DNA from: Oceanospirillales bacterium
GTDB taxonomy: Bacteria > Pseudomonadota > Gammaproteobacteria > Pseudomonadales > Balneatricaceae
Assembly: GCA_018223185.1 (NCBI GenBank)
Contig: JAAEYW010000017.1
Coordinates: 1-64,000 of the forward strand
Direction of reading: 5' to 3'
Length of the DNA: 64,000 nucleotides
Below the pieces are notes generated by a model, which had not been told where the DNA came from, made no database searches, and saw only the letters and a list, made by a program, of their open reading frames with translations. Position numbers and translations under genes: made by a program. Shown here in pieces: positions 8,769 to 17,380 of this stretch. The first letter of the stretch is position 1. Every line of letters starts with the position of its first letter.

Positions 8769-9305
8769 ATGCGCCTCGTACTCACAAACGTCACCAACAG
8801 ACTGCTAACCGCGCTGGAGTTTTTATACGAGCGCGTTCTGGCTTACATCGCAGCTGGCGCGATGTTCCTTATGATGATGATAACCCTGGTGGATGTTGTG
8901 GGAAGGGACCTGTTTTCTTTCCCTCTGCCAGGGGGTTTCGAAATAACAGAATTCCTGTTAGCAACACTCATATTTTTAGGCTTGCCGATGGTCACTGCGG
9001 CGAATGAACATGTGGATGTCGACCTTCTGGACTCATCTGTTCCGGCTTTTTTAAAGCCATTGCAGACGATCATCATCTGTCTGGTCAATACTGCCGCATT
9101 TGGTGTGCTTTCATGGATGCTATGGAAACTGGCCATACGCACCTATAGCTACCAGGACACCACCGCCATCCTTGAGATCCCCTTTACCGGGCTGGTTGTT
9201 CTGATGGCCAGCTGCTGCACACTGGCAACAATCGCACTGGTTATGATGCTGTTTGTCAGACGTGGCAAAAAACTTTTCCACAGCAAGACAAAGCAGGAGT
9301 ATTAA
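8769..9305 (+). CDS. dctQ: TRAP transporter small permease (DctQ)
   Basis: A 178-residue protein with four predicted membrane segments (around residues 25-50, 60-80, 95-120 and 138-160) and the DctQ-typical motif VDVVGRDLFSFPLPGGFEITE. It forms the membrane complex with DctM and supports sodium-driven uptake. It lies between dctP and dctM, only 6 bp from dctM, in a clear operon. Confidence 0.92.
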   Translation: MRLVLTNVTNRLLTALEFLYERVLAYIAAGAMFLMMMITLVDVVGRDLFSFPLPGGFEITEFLLATLIFLGLPMVTAANEHVDVDLLDSSVPAFLKPLQTIIICLVNTAAFGVLSWMLWKLAIRTYSYQDTTAILEIPFTGLVVLMASCCTLATIALVMMLFVRRGKKLFHSKTKQEY

Positions 9306-9311
9306 TACACG

Positions 9312-10625
9312 ATGGAAACCAGCTTATCAGGCCTTGCCGTTTTAATGTTCCTGATCTTTTTCAGGGTTCCACTCAGCGTTGCAATGGGTACCACTGGCGT
9401 TCTGGGCTTTGCCTATGTACAGATATTCGAGTTTGGTAACTCAAGAGGTATGGATGCTGCGTTAAACATGGTATCTCAGGTCTCATTCGAGACCGGCTTA
9501 TCCTACAGTTTGTCCGTGGTTCCCCTGTTTATTCTGATGGGTAACTTCATCACTGAAGCAGGGCTTTCCAGCCAGCTTTATCGCGCATCCCACGCTTTTC
9601 TGGGCCACTTCAAGGGCGGTCTGGCGCTCTCCACAGTCGTGTCCTGCGGTGGATTCTCTGCGGTCTGCGGCAGTTCGATGGCGACTGCCGCCACCATGTC
9701 GAAAGTCGCTATGCCAGAGATGCGCAAGTATAACTACGCCGACAGTTTAGCCAGTGGCTCGATAGCCGCAGGTGGAACCCTGGGGATACTGATCCCCCCC
9801 AGTACCATCCTGGTGATCTATGGCATCATGACAGAAACTGATATCGGTAAACTGTTTATTGCCGGCTTGCTGCCCGGATTAATCGGCATCATCCTCTATA
9901 TGGCGGCGGTGTCAGTGACAGTTCACCTCAAGCCCGAGCTGGGTCCGGCAGCAGAGCGCTCCAGCTGGACTGAGCGACTGATCGCATTGAAAGATGTCTG
10001 GGGCATATGTTTGCTGTTTTTCATCGTCATGGGGGGTATCTACAGTGGTATTTTCACTCCGACAGAGGCGGCAGGTATCGGTGCTTCGGGGGCATTTTTT
10101 ATCGCTCTGCTGCGACGTAAGCTGACATTTAAAAGTTTAGTCGACACCCTGGTCAGTTCAGTCCGGACTACAGCCATGCTGTTCTTTCTCGTTATCGGTG
10201 CGGTACTGTTTTCCAACTTCGTTAACCTGGCGGGCTTACCGGATGCCTTAAAAGATGGCGTCCTGGCGATGGATCTCAGCCCGGTACTGGTGATTCTGGC
10301 AATCATCGGCATCTATGTTCTGCTTGGTTGCGTGCTGGAAAGTATGTCGATGATACTCCTGACGGTTCCGGTGTTTTACCCGCTGGTTTCGGCGATGGGA
10401 ATGGATCTGATCTGGTTTGGTATTCTGGTGGTTGTGGTCACCGAAATCAGTCTGATCACCCCACCAGTTGGCCTGAACGTATTCGTATTAAGGACAGTAC
10501 TCCCGGATATTAAACTGAGTACTATTTTCAGAGGGGTAACCCCCTTCTGGATAGCGGACATTGTTCGTCTGGTTCTGATTGCACTGATACCGGCAATCTC
10601 TCTGTTTCTACCCGGCATGATCTGA
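9312..10625 (+). CDS. dctM: TRAP transporter large permease (DctM)
   Basis: A 437-residue polytopic membrane protein of the DctM/SiaM type with about 11-12 hydrophobic segments. Family features include the CGGFSAVCGSSMATAATM stretch near residues 114-131, the LIPPSTILVIYG motif and the FTPTEAAGIGA motif. It forms the elevator transport domain of the TRAP system. It ends at a hairpin just before a universal stress protein gene, the order seen in TeaABC-TeaD ectoine uptake loci. Confidence 0.93.
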   Translation: METSLSGLAVLMFLIFFRVPLSVAMGTTGVLGFAYVQIFEFGNSRGMDAALNMVSQVSFETGLSYSLSVVPLFILMGNFITEAGLSSQLYRASHAFLGHFKGGLALSTVVSCGGFSAVCGSSMATAATMSKVAMPEMRKYNYADSLASGSIAAGGTLGILIPPSTILVIYGIMTETDIGKLFIAGLLPGLIGIILYMAAVSVTVHLKPELGPAAERSSWTERLIALKDVWGICLLFFIVMGGIYSGIFTPTEAAGIGASGAFFIALLRRKLTFKSLVDTLVSSVRTTAMLFFLVIGAVLFSNFVNLAGLPDALKDGVLAMDLSPVLVILAIIGIYVLLGCVLESMSMILLTVPVFYPLVSAMGMDLIWFGILVVVVTEISLITPPVGLNVFVLRTVLPDIKLSTIFRGVTPFWIADIVRLVLIALIPAISLFLPGMI

Positions 10626-10648
10626 TAATTCAGGCATATATAACCACC

Positions 10649-10670
10649 GCCCTGTTAGCGTAAACAGGGC
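10649..10670 (+). terminator. Intercistronic hairpin between dctM and usp
   Basis: GCCCTGTT (10649-10656) and AACAGGGC (10663-10670) pair around a 6-nt loop, followed by TGTTCTC, which is only weakly T-rich. It is probably a partial terminator or mRNA-stabilising element that separates transporter and stress-protein expression. Confidence 0.45.
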
Positions 10671-10701
10671 TGTTCTCATATCGGTATAAAAGGCGACGCT
10701 G

Positions 10702-11190
10702 ATGAGTATTGAAATTCGAAATATTTTATATGCTTCAGATCTGGGCGACAGCTCTAAATATGCGTTTGAGTTTGCGGCTTTAGAGGCCAGTAAGCACAAC
10801 GCAAAAATAACCTTCCTGAATGTGGTTGAGCCCCCTTCTCACTCAGCGGAAACCATTTTTGGCAACCTGAGCGATAAAAACTCATTCCAGGCGATGCGTC
10901 AGGAAGGCTTGCAAAGAATCAGGGCCCTCATCGAACAACGCATCGATAAGCTGTGTCATTCATCAGGGGTGACGCTACAGCATAAGCCTGAAGCCCGCAT
11001 AGAGGAAGGCCATGCTGCTGAAACCATCATAGAGGTTGCTAACGATATCGGCGCTGACCTTATTATCGTCGGCAGCCGCAGCCGGACCCACTCAACCCTG
11101 GAACGTTTCTTTGTGGGGTCCACCGCACAGAATGTGATGCAGTTATCCACTATTCCGGTGCTGATCGTGCCTATTCCGGCAGACAGTTAA
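10702..11190 (+). CDS. Universal stress protein, TRAP-linked (TeaD-like)
   Basis: A 162-residue single-domain UspA protein. It has the ATP-binding pattern G-2X-G-9X-G(S/T), seen as VGSRSRTHSTLERFFVGSTAQ near residues 123-143, and a typical start IRNILYASDLGDSSKYAFE. In Halomonas, TeaD encoded after teaABC binds ATP and tunes ectoine TRAP activity; the same gene order here suggests a similar modulatory role. It is the last gene of the TRAP cluster. Confidence 0.88.
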   Translation: MSIEIRNILYASDLGDSSKYAFEFAALEASKHNAKITFLNVVEPPSHSAETIFGNLSDKNSFQAMRQEGLQRIRALIEQRIDKLCHSSGVTLQHKPEARIEEGHAAETIIEVANDIGADLIIVGSRSRTHSTLERFFVGSTAQNVMQLSTIPVLIVPIPADS

Positions 11191-11241
11191 CGCCACTGCG
11201 GGTCAAGTCCTTACAGGCCCTTATGGCGGCTATCAACAGAC

Positions 11242-11261
11242 AAAGCCCCTTACGGGGCTTT
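11242..11261 (+). terminator. Probable terminator after TRAP-usp operon
   Basis: AAAGCCCC and GGGGCTTT form an 8-bp GC-rich stem with a TTAC loop, 50 bp after the usp stop. The T-run is short. The rest of the 303-bp gap 11191-11493 between convergent genes shows nothing else I can name. Confidence 0.6.
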
Positions 11262-11493
11262 AAAGTCTTCGTCAAATTACCGAAATCCATGCTAAGAGAA
11301 CACCCCCAAACTCTCTCCCTTGAGTTTCATTCGTTAAGCCCACCTGTGGCGCTATCGTATTACGCAAAGATCTAGTCGTCAGGGTAACGGCTGGATCACT
11401 ACACCGATGGACAGGTATTTAGAGTGTCTGAAAAAATGGATTGAAGGACTACCATCCGCGTGCAAATGATAGTGCTATCAATTGAATTACATT

Positions 11494-12357
11494 TTAATGC
11501 ATCATCCAAACCGGCAATCTTGCGTGACCGACCATATGCTGGGTGACACCACCAAATATCTGTTCATGCACACGGCGATGGGTATAAGCCCCCATTATCA
11601 GCAGTTCTGATTTGATCGAGTCAGCCAAAGTAAGAATTGCTTCTCCGGTGGATCGGCGTCCAGCATCGAAGTACTTTGATTCCGCTTTGATACCATGACG
11701 CCCAAGATATCTGATCAGCTCTTCAGTGTCAGGTTTACATTGAGCTGAGCTGTCGCTGGTGGCGATAATGATCTCTTTTGCTTGCTGTAAAATAGGTATC
11801 GCATGCGTAATCGCCCGGCTACCTTCTGTGCTACCGTTCCAGGCGATTAACACACGTTCAGCACTAAACGTCGTCATCGTTCTGGGGACTAATAAGATGG
11901 GCTTGCCACTGCGCATTAAAGCGGCCTGGAAAGTGGCCGTTGGCTTGCCACTTCTTGGTTGAGGCAGAATGATAAGGTCACTAACCTTACCACACTCTCC
12001 TACAAGCTCGCTGCGCAGGCCGTTAACCTCGCGCCAGAAGGCGCTTGGCTGGCCTGTTACTGAGTCATCACTGTGAACAATATCGTTTTGTTCACAAAGC
12101 TTTACGAACATAGATTTAAGTTCGCTCGATTCAGTATTGGAATATTTGTCGGCTAACACTTCTAACTCATTTAAGAGTTTCTGGGGCATTGTTCGAGCCA
12201 CCGCATCGACAGGAATAAATTGTCGTGGGCTGACTTGTGCATGCAATACTTCCAAGTGAGCGCCGAAGAACGCTGTGACTGATAAGGCACCAAGCAGTCT
12301 TTCTTGCACCTCACCACTGCTAGAAAGCGGCATCAGTATAGATTTTACTGATAACAT
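11494..12357 (-). CDS. Tandem-domain universal stress protein
   Basis: A 287-residue protein with two Usp-like halves. The N-terminal half (about 1-145) is degenerate, lacking a clear ATP motif. The C-terminal half (about 150-287) starts ERVLIAWNGSTEGSRA and ends with MGAYTHRRVHEQIFGGVTQHMVG, a G-rich motif resembling the nucleotide-binding pattern. It is the last cistron of the minus-strand tct operon, 27 bp after the TctA-TctB fusion gene, with a strong AAGGAG ribosome site. A role in transporter or stress regulation is inferred from context only. Confidence 0.85.
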   Translation of the reverse strand: MLSVKSILMPLSSSGEVQERLLGALSVTAFFGAHLEVLHAQVSPRQFIPVDAVARTMPQKLLNELEVLADKYSNTESSELKSMFVKLCEQNDIVHSDDSVTGQPSAFWREVNGLRSELVGECGKVSDLIILPQPRSGKPTATFQAALMRSGKPILLVPRTMTTFSAERVLIAWNGSTEGSRAITHAIPILQQAKEIIIATSDSSAQCKPDTEELIRYLGRHGIKAESKYFDAGRRSTGEAILTLADSIKSELLIMGAYTHRRVHEQIFGGVTQHMVGHARLPVWMMH

Positions 12358-12384
12358 GATTCTTCTCCTTATATACCTAATTAA

Positions 12385-14382
12385 TCAGTTCAGAGGCCAA
12401 GGCATTTGTACTGCTTCTTGCAAAAATCCGCTTGGAAGATCCAGTACCATCACATGCGCCAGCGTTGCCATAAATACAACAGCTGAACTGGTCAGTACGA
12501 CAGTGCGGAGTATCGATGCCCGCGCTTTAACTAACAGGAATGCAATGAAGAAAGCGGCAATAGATATTAAGAATCCTACAAAGTAACAGCTGACAATGAG
12601 TCCGGCTATCCAATAAACATAGTGTAAAAGGCTTGCGATGCTCTGGTCACCCTGATAACCGGCAGCGACTTCGTTATCAAAGTTAACAGCATCATCAACC
12701 TGATTGGTTACAAGCTTGAACAATACGATACCGCTAAGAATAAGCATTACACCACAGACTCCGCCGGTAAAAACGCCTCCTAGCATCGATTGCTGTAATG
12801 CATCATAAAGGCCATAAGCAAATGCCAGAAAGATAGCGCCGGCAAATAGCTTTTGCGGTCCTAAGTTAGTTGGACGCAACGGCTTTACCTTAGTGCTGGA
12901 TTCAGTGTCTGAATCATCCTTACCACTATTTGATGCATGACGTGCAGCAAAGTAGATAGAAATGACAGTAATTGCACCGATAATTAATACACCCGGTTTC
13001 AGCAGGAATCCCAGGCCATCAAACTGAAGCGCCTGATATAAGTATGTTTCCATTCCGCTAGCCAATACAAATCCGATCAGGAAAGCAGGGCGAGGCCAGT
13101 CAAAGCGTTTCATGAGCACACCTAAAACGCCAATTCCCAACAGTGTCACAAGATCACTCAGATCACGGGTTGCCTGATAAGCAGCGAAACAGATCACGGT
13201 GATCATGAATGGGGCCATCAATGCATACGGAATGGTCGTTAATTTTGCGACCCATTTTGATAAAAACAAACAGGCGCCAGCACCCACTACATTTGCTATC
13301 GCCAATGACCAGACGATGGTATAGGTTATGTCCAGATTAGATGTAACCATCGATGGTCCGGGCTCTATACCAATTAATACCATACCGCCCAGAAATACTG
13401 CCATGCTGCCTGAACCGGGAATGCCAAACAGAAGTGTAGGAATGAGCGCTCCACCTTCTTTTGCATTATTAGAGGATTCAGGTGCTATAACACCACGCAC
13501 ATCGCCGTTGCCAAATTGATCTTTATCTTTAGTCGTTTGGACAGCATGGCCATAGGCGATCCAGTCCACCACACTACCACCGAGGCCTGGCAGGGCACCG
13601 ACTACACAACCGATAACGGCGCAGCGCAGGGCCAACCAACGGTTTTTAATCAGGTCCCGGATACCCGTTACCCATCCACGACCAAGCTCTGCTGCTTCTG
13701 AAATAGCACTGTTTTGGCGAAGAAGATCGATAATTTCAGGGAGCGCGAAGATACCCAGGCCGACAACGACCAGCGGGATACCGTCCATTAGATAGAAGTT
13801 TCCGAAGGTCATTCGGTATTCACCCGTGGCAGGCGCACCGCCAATACTACCCAGCAACAAACCCACGCCACAAGCGCTTAGGCCCTTTACCAGACTATTA
13901 CCGCCTAATACACCTACCATGCTTAATCCGAGCAGAGTCAGCATAAAGAGTTCTGCCGACCCGAAAGCTAGAATTACCGGACGGGCAATCAATACGAATC
14001 CGGTTAATACGACAGCACCAAACAGACCGCCGAATAAAGAAGAAGCAAAAGCGGCAGAGAGTGCGCGAGCGGCCTCCCCTCGTTTAGCCATGGGAAATCC
14101 ATCTAACACAGTGGCTTGTGAGCCACTGGATCCCGGAATGCCCATCAACACCGAGGTGAAAGTGTCAGACGTAGGAATAACAGCGACTAAACCGATTAGC
14201 ATCGCTAGCGCGGTGGTCGGTTCCATACCGTATAGAAAAGGGAGTAACAGAGAAAGCCCGGCAATGCCTCCAAGACCGGGGAAAATGCCGATGGCAAGTC
14301 CCAGTAATACACCACCTGCCAGATAGAGCAGATGGGTACCAGTCATGACAGTCTGTAGGGCGGTTAGGAATGCATCTAACAT
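12385..14382 (-). CDS. tctA: Tripartite tricarboxylate transporter permease, TctA-TctB fusion
   Basis: A 665-residue membrane protein. Residues 1-500 match the TctA large subunit with about 12 membrane segments: the start GIFPGLGGIAGLSLLLPF, the second inverted-repeat motif GALPGLGGSVVDWIAYGHAVQTTKD, and FGIPGSGSMAVFLGGM. The last ~150 residues add four hydrophobic helices typical of TctB, so the small subunit is fused and there is no separate tctB here. With the binding protein encoded 113 bp upstream it should import a tricarboxylate using a cation gradient. The ATG has an AAGGAA ribosome site. Confidence 0.9.
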   Translation of the reverse strand: MLDAFLTALQTVMTGTHLLYLAGGVLLGLAIGIFPGLGGIAGLSLLLPFLYGMEPTTALAMLIGLVAVIPTSDTFTSVLMGIPGSSGSQATVLDGFPMAKRGEAARALSAAFASSLFGGLFGAVVLTGFVLIARPVILAFGSAELFMLTLLGLSMVGVLGGNSLVKGLSACGVGLLLGSIGGAPATGEYRMTFGNFYLMDGIPLVVVGLGIFALPEIIDLLRQNSAISEAAELGRGWVTGIRDLIKNRWLALRCAVIGCVVGALPGLGGSVVDWIAYGHAVQTTKDKDQFGNGDVRGVIAPESSNNAKEGGALIPTLLFGIPGSGSMAVFLGGMVLIGIEPGPSMVTSNLDITYTIVWSLAIANVVGAGACLFLSKWVAKLTTIPYALMAPFMITVICFAAYQATRDLSDLVTLLGIGVLGVLMKRFDWPRPAFLIGFVLASGMETYLYQALQFDGLGFLLKPGVLIIGAITVISIYFAARHASNSGKDDSDTESSTKVKPLRPTNLGPQKLFAGAIFLAFAYGLYDALQQSMLGGVFTGGVCGVMLILSGIVLFKLVTNQVDDAVNFDNEVAAGYQGDQSIASLLHYVYWIAGLIVSCYFVGFLISIAAFFIAFLLVKARASILRTVVLTSSAVVFMATLAHVMVLDLPSGFLQEAVQMPWPLN

Positions 14383-14495
14383 TGTTCCTTACCTCATTAA
14401 AAGTGAACAACGGGCTCGGATGAGCCCGTGTTATGGATGAACAACAGGAATAGTTTTTAGTTGATGTGTTTACGTGATGAAGGAGAAAGCTAAAT

Positions 14496-15608
14496 TCAGA
14501 ACTTCACGTTGTATCGGGCAGTTAGCCAGTTACGAACCCACTCACGATCAGCGTCAGAGATATCAAGGGCAGCCTTGAATGCTTTAACTGCTTTGCCTTT
14601 TACGGCTTGAGGGTAGTCACCGAGAACAAGCTCCGAGCGAGTTTTGAAATCATCAGCCTGAACTGTTTTTTCTACTGCGTCTCCCCAGGCATCAATGACG
14701 TCTTGTGGGGTTCCTTTAGGTAAGAAAATACCTTTCTGTGCAGCAAAGCCTGCCGCGAAGAATGCTTTCCACACTTTAAATGCAGTCCCTTCTGGTTTCT
14801 TGCCATGGACCATCTCATAGACCTCAGCAAAGTGAGGCAGATCCGGGAAGTTTGGATCACGTTGCAGGTTGCCATCATCATCTAAAACGCCCCAGGACAT
14901 GATAGGCACGACTTTGCCTTCACCTATCAGTGGTACAACTTTTTTCAGGTAGGCAGATGATGTTTGGTAATCTACGTTAACTTCGCCACGTTCGAAAGCC
15001 AGACGACCAGCACCCCGGCCTTTCATACCAAAGATAGCCTGTACATCAATATCAAGAATATCCAGCGCTAACAGTGGCACTAAATCAAGGGAGGTCGCTC
15101 CCTGACTGGCATATTTAAGTTCTTTGCCGCGTAGCGATGTAAGTTCTGCCGCCGATTTGATACCGAGTTCCGGACTTACATAAAAAACGCCACCGGTGGG
15201 TGATGCCAGTACTGCTGTCCAGTCTTTGTAGTCATAGTTAACACGCGTATCACCCAGCAGATACGGAAACTGTGTGGAGCCAGAAGTCCCCAGAATATTT
15301 AAACCGTTATTTTTGGCATTGCGCTGGAACTGATTGGCACCTTTTGTTGAACCACCTCCAGGAATGTTTTTCACCACAATAGCAGGTTTTCCGGGTATAT
15401 TTTCAGAGATCAGTGGGGCGAAAAAACGAGCCCAGGTATCTGAACCGCCACCTTCTTTAAATGGCACGATCCACTCTACGCGCTCGCCATCAAAGTCGAC
15501 AGCATGCACAGGGGCTGCGAGGGTCAGGCTAGTGATGCAGGCAGCGCTGGCAACCAGGCTTTTAATTAATTTGGCAGCACTTCTCTTGTTATTTTCTATA
15601 GTGTTCAT
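14496..15608 (-). CDS. tctC: Tripartite tricarboxylate transporter binding protein (TctC/Bug family)
   Basis: A 370-residue periplasmic binding protein with a longer-than-usual N-terminus; the signal peptide ends near PVHAVDF (about residue 37). Bug-family features are the mature start VEWIVPFKEGGGSDTWARF and the NIPGGGSTKGANQF loop, which in Bug proteins contact carboxylates through backbone amides and two waters. It is the first gene of the unit tctC-tctAB-usp. A putative TctD operator lies 94 bp upstream and a CCGGAG ribosome site precedes the ATG. Confidence 0.9.
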   Translation of the reverse strand: MNTIENNKRSAAKLIKSLVASAACITSLTLAAPVHAVDFDGERVEWIVPFKEGGGSDTWARFFAPLISENIPGKPAIVVKNIPGGGSTKGANQFQRNAKNNGLNILGTSGSTQFPYLLGDTRVNYDYKDWTAVLASPTGGVFYVSPELGIKSAAELTSLRGKELKYASQGATSLDLVPLLALDILDIDVQAIFGMKGRGAGRLAFERGEVNVDYQTSSAYLKKVVPLIGEGKVVPIMSWGVLDDDGNLQRDPNFPDLPHFAEVYEMVHGKKPEGTAFKVWKAFFAAGFAAQKGIFLPKGTPQDVIDAWGDAVEKTVQADDFKTRSELVLGDYPQAVKGKAVKAFKAALDISDADREWVRNWLTARYNVKF

Positions 15609-15701
15609 TCAGGACTCCGGTTATTTTTTTATAATTGGAACAGAGATGACCATTAAGCTGTTGGTCTTCTCATTGTTTGTACTTCAAGTTACCTTCCAAA
15701 A

Positions 15702-15718
15702 CTGTCAGTAACCTGTCA
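15702..15718 (-). promoter_or_regulatory. Putative TctD operator upstream of tctC
   Basis: The direct repeat CTGTCA-GTAAC-CTGTCA (11-bp period, as bound by OmpR-family dimers) lies 94 bp upstream of the tctC start. The same 17-bp element, differing only in the spacer, occurs at 17204, 18809 and 22221, always in the same orientation to a minus-strand tricarboxylate gene. Confidence 0.7.
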
Positions 15719-15750
15719 TGCATTATTTATTTTGATGTTAAGTTTTTGCT

Positions 15751-16860
15751 TCAGGATGCTTCCGCTTGCGAGTGAGACCAGACACGGGCAGGGATATACA
15801 GCTCCCCCCGGAAAAGTTTCCGGGCCGTGCGAACCAGGCCAGCCCGGTTGACCTGCAAACCTTTATCCGTTTCAGTCAGATCAAGCACAATATCGATTTT
15901 CCCGCTGGGGTGTTCCACGCCGACCATAATAGGTTCACCAACAGGCTGATCAGCTAGATCGTAAGCAATTGTCCCAGGCATCATAGCGGCAGTACTGACA
16001 CAGATAGCGCCGGTTACCGCGTGAGCTGCGTGACAGTCAGTAGGAACAAAATAGCGGGAACTGATAGTCCCTCCGTGCTGTGGCGGTGCCATTAATGACA
16101 CTTTAGGCAGCACTTTTCCTGTTGCATCACCCAACCCCATCTTTAAAGAGGCTTGTAATCGGATAGATTCAATACGGGCCAGCAGCTCTCGATCACTATC
16201 CAACTCTATTTTGCTTTCCCATCCGCTTTTGCCGAGTGAGCTGGCAGGAATAAGCACCATGGGCACTGCCGCATCAACACAACTGACCTCCACGCCATCA
16301 AAAATGTCACGTAAATTGCCTGTTGGAAGTAGATGTCCTGTTTTTGTCCCTGCGACATCAAGAAAGTGAAGCACCACGGGCGCTGCCGTGCCTTCGACGC
16401 CATTTATCTGCGTGTCCCCGTCATACTCAACCTTGCCATTTGGCGTTTGTACGACGACTTCGATAAAGGAATCAGTATTAATGTTGTGGACACGGACTAA
16501 GGTTTCACCCTCTTCTGCTGTGACCAGCCCAGACTCAATAGCGAAAGGAGCAACACCGGCAAGCATGTTGCCACAGGAAGGTGCGGTATCTACGATCCGC
16601 TCAGACACGGATACCTGCGCAAATAGGTATTCAATGTCAGCATTGGGATGCTTGGAAACCGAGACGATAGCCACTTTACTGGACAGGGTGGTTCCGCCAC
16701 CGATACCGTCAATTTGTTGGGCGTTACCTGACCCCATAGCCGTGAGGAGAACTTCGTCGCGTAATGCCGGGTCGCGCGGCAGGTCATTGGCTAAGAAGTA
16801 TGGACCGCGTGATGTTCCGCCTCGCATCATAGTGCAGGGAATGGCTGTTTGTGATGCCAT
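15751..16860 (-). CDS. prpF: PrpF-family isomerase (4-oxalomesaconate tautomerase / aconitate isomerase-like)
   Basis: A 369-residue PrpF-domain protein. The N-terminal CTMMRGGTSRGPYF motif and the PSCGNMLAGVAPF motif near residues 94-106 (with the conserved cysteine) are diagnostic of this diaminopimelate-epimerase-like fold. Relatives isomerise aconitate-type tricarboxylates (PrpF in the methylcitrate cycle, GalD in gallate breakdown). Here it sits among tricarboxylate transport and tcuAB genes, so interconverting cis/trans-aconitate or a related product is the likely role. A small reading frame and a putative TctD site lie upstream. GalD is an alternative name, but no gallate genes are present. 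Confidence 0.85.
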   Translation of the reverse strand: MASQTAIPCTMMRGGTSRGPYFLANDLPRDPALRDEVLLTAMGSGNAQQIDGIGGGTTLSSKVAIVSVSKHPNADIEYLFAQVSVSERIVDTAPSCGNMLAGVAPFAIESGLVTAEEGETLVRVHNINTDSFIEVVVQTPNGKVEYDGDTQINGVEGTAAPVVLHFLDVAGTKTGHLLPTGNLRDIFDGVEVSCVDAAVPMVLIPASSLGKSGWESKIELDSDRELLARIESIRLQASLKMGLGDATGKVLPKVSLMAPPQHGGTISSRYFVPTDCHAAHAVTGAICVSTAAMMPGTIAYDLADQPVGEPIMVGVEHPSGKIDIVLDLTETDKGLQVNRAGLVRTARKLFRGELYIPARVWSHSQAEAS

Positions 16861-16930
16861 GATAGGAATCCTCTTATCGTCGGTTGCAGGCCTGCTGCAG
16901 AAATCGTTATTGAGTTATAAGAGATAAAAA

Positions 16931-17122
16931 TTAGTTATTGCTGAGCACTGCCACTTTCTCAATATCATCCAGATAGTCTGGGGTTTCGTGCTCATCAGGC
17001 TTGTTGTGAGTGACTGGTTTTGCTATCGAGTTGTCTATAACTAACTTCAAAGCGGGATGGATGGATGGATGTATTACTCTTTGTGGCAACATAGGTATTC
17101 TCTTTCTCTGAATTCGCATCAC
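16931..17122 (-). CDS. Possible small protein upstream of prpF
   Basis: A 63-codon frame starting GTG-ATG at 17122, or at an in-frame ATG at 17095 preceded by AGAAAGAGAA. It would start 82 bp downstream of a putative TctD site, the spacing seen for the other target genes, which is the main support. The product (MMRIQRKRIPMLPQRV...) is basic at the start and acidic at the end, with no recognisable domain. The frame contains four tandem GGAT units (17055-17070), so length variation would shift it. It may be a leader peptide or a chance frame. Confidence 0.35.
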   Translation of the reverse strand: MMRIQRKRIPMLPQRVIHPSIHPALKLVIDNSIAKPVTHNKPDEHETPDYLDDIEKVAVLSNN

Positions 17123-17203
17123 TTAACACGCTATAAATCGTGTTTCCGGGATCGCTTCAGACGTAAAAATTCGGTTTTGAGGGGACAACTTTAACGAGTC
17201 AAG

Positions 17204-17220
17204 CTGTCAGTAACCTGTCA
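17204..17220 (-). promoter_or_regulatory. Putative TctD operator upstream of small ORF/prpF
   Basis: CTGTCA-GTAAC-CTGTCA, identical over all 17 bases to the tctC site at 15702. It lies 82 bp before the small frame and 344 bp before prpF. Confidence 0.65.
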
Positions 17221-17300
17221 TCGCTGGTGTGGTGGCTAAAATAATCACCGGTAGAACTCAACCTGAGTTGATGCATGGGAGGAGGTAAATAATAGGTATT

Positions 17301-17330
17301 AAAAAGCAGCCGCTAATGCGACTGCTTTTT
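17301..17330 (-). terminator. Intrinsic terminator after porin gene
   Basis: AAAAAGCAGCCGC and GCGACTGCTTTTT pair with one mismatch around a TAAT loop; on the minus strand the stem ends in a T-run. It lies 33 bp past the porin stop and before the next putative TctD promoter, so porin and prpF are separate transcripts. Confidence 0.8.
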
Positions 17331-17336
17331 CAGGTA

Positions 17337-17380
17337 TGTATTAAAAATTGAAGGCGTATATATTAAAGATTGAAGGCGTA
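17337..17380. repeat. 22-bp tandem duplication across porin stop codon
   Basis: Units 17337-17358 and 17359-17380 differ at two positions. The inner unit encodes the porin end YAFNL-stop. The outer copy encodes IYAFNF-stop in another frame, just after the real stop. Confidence 0.8.
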
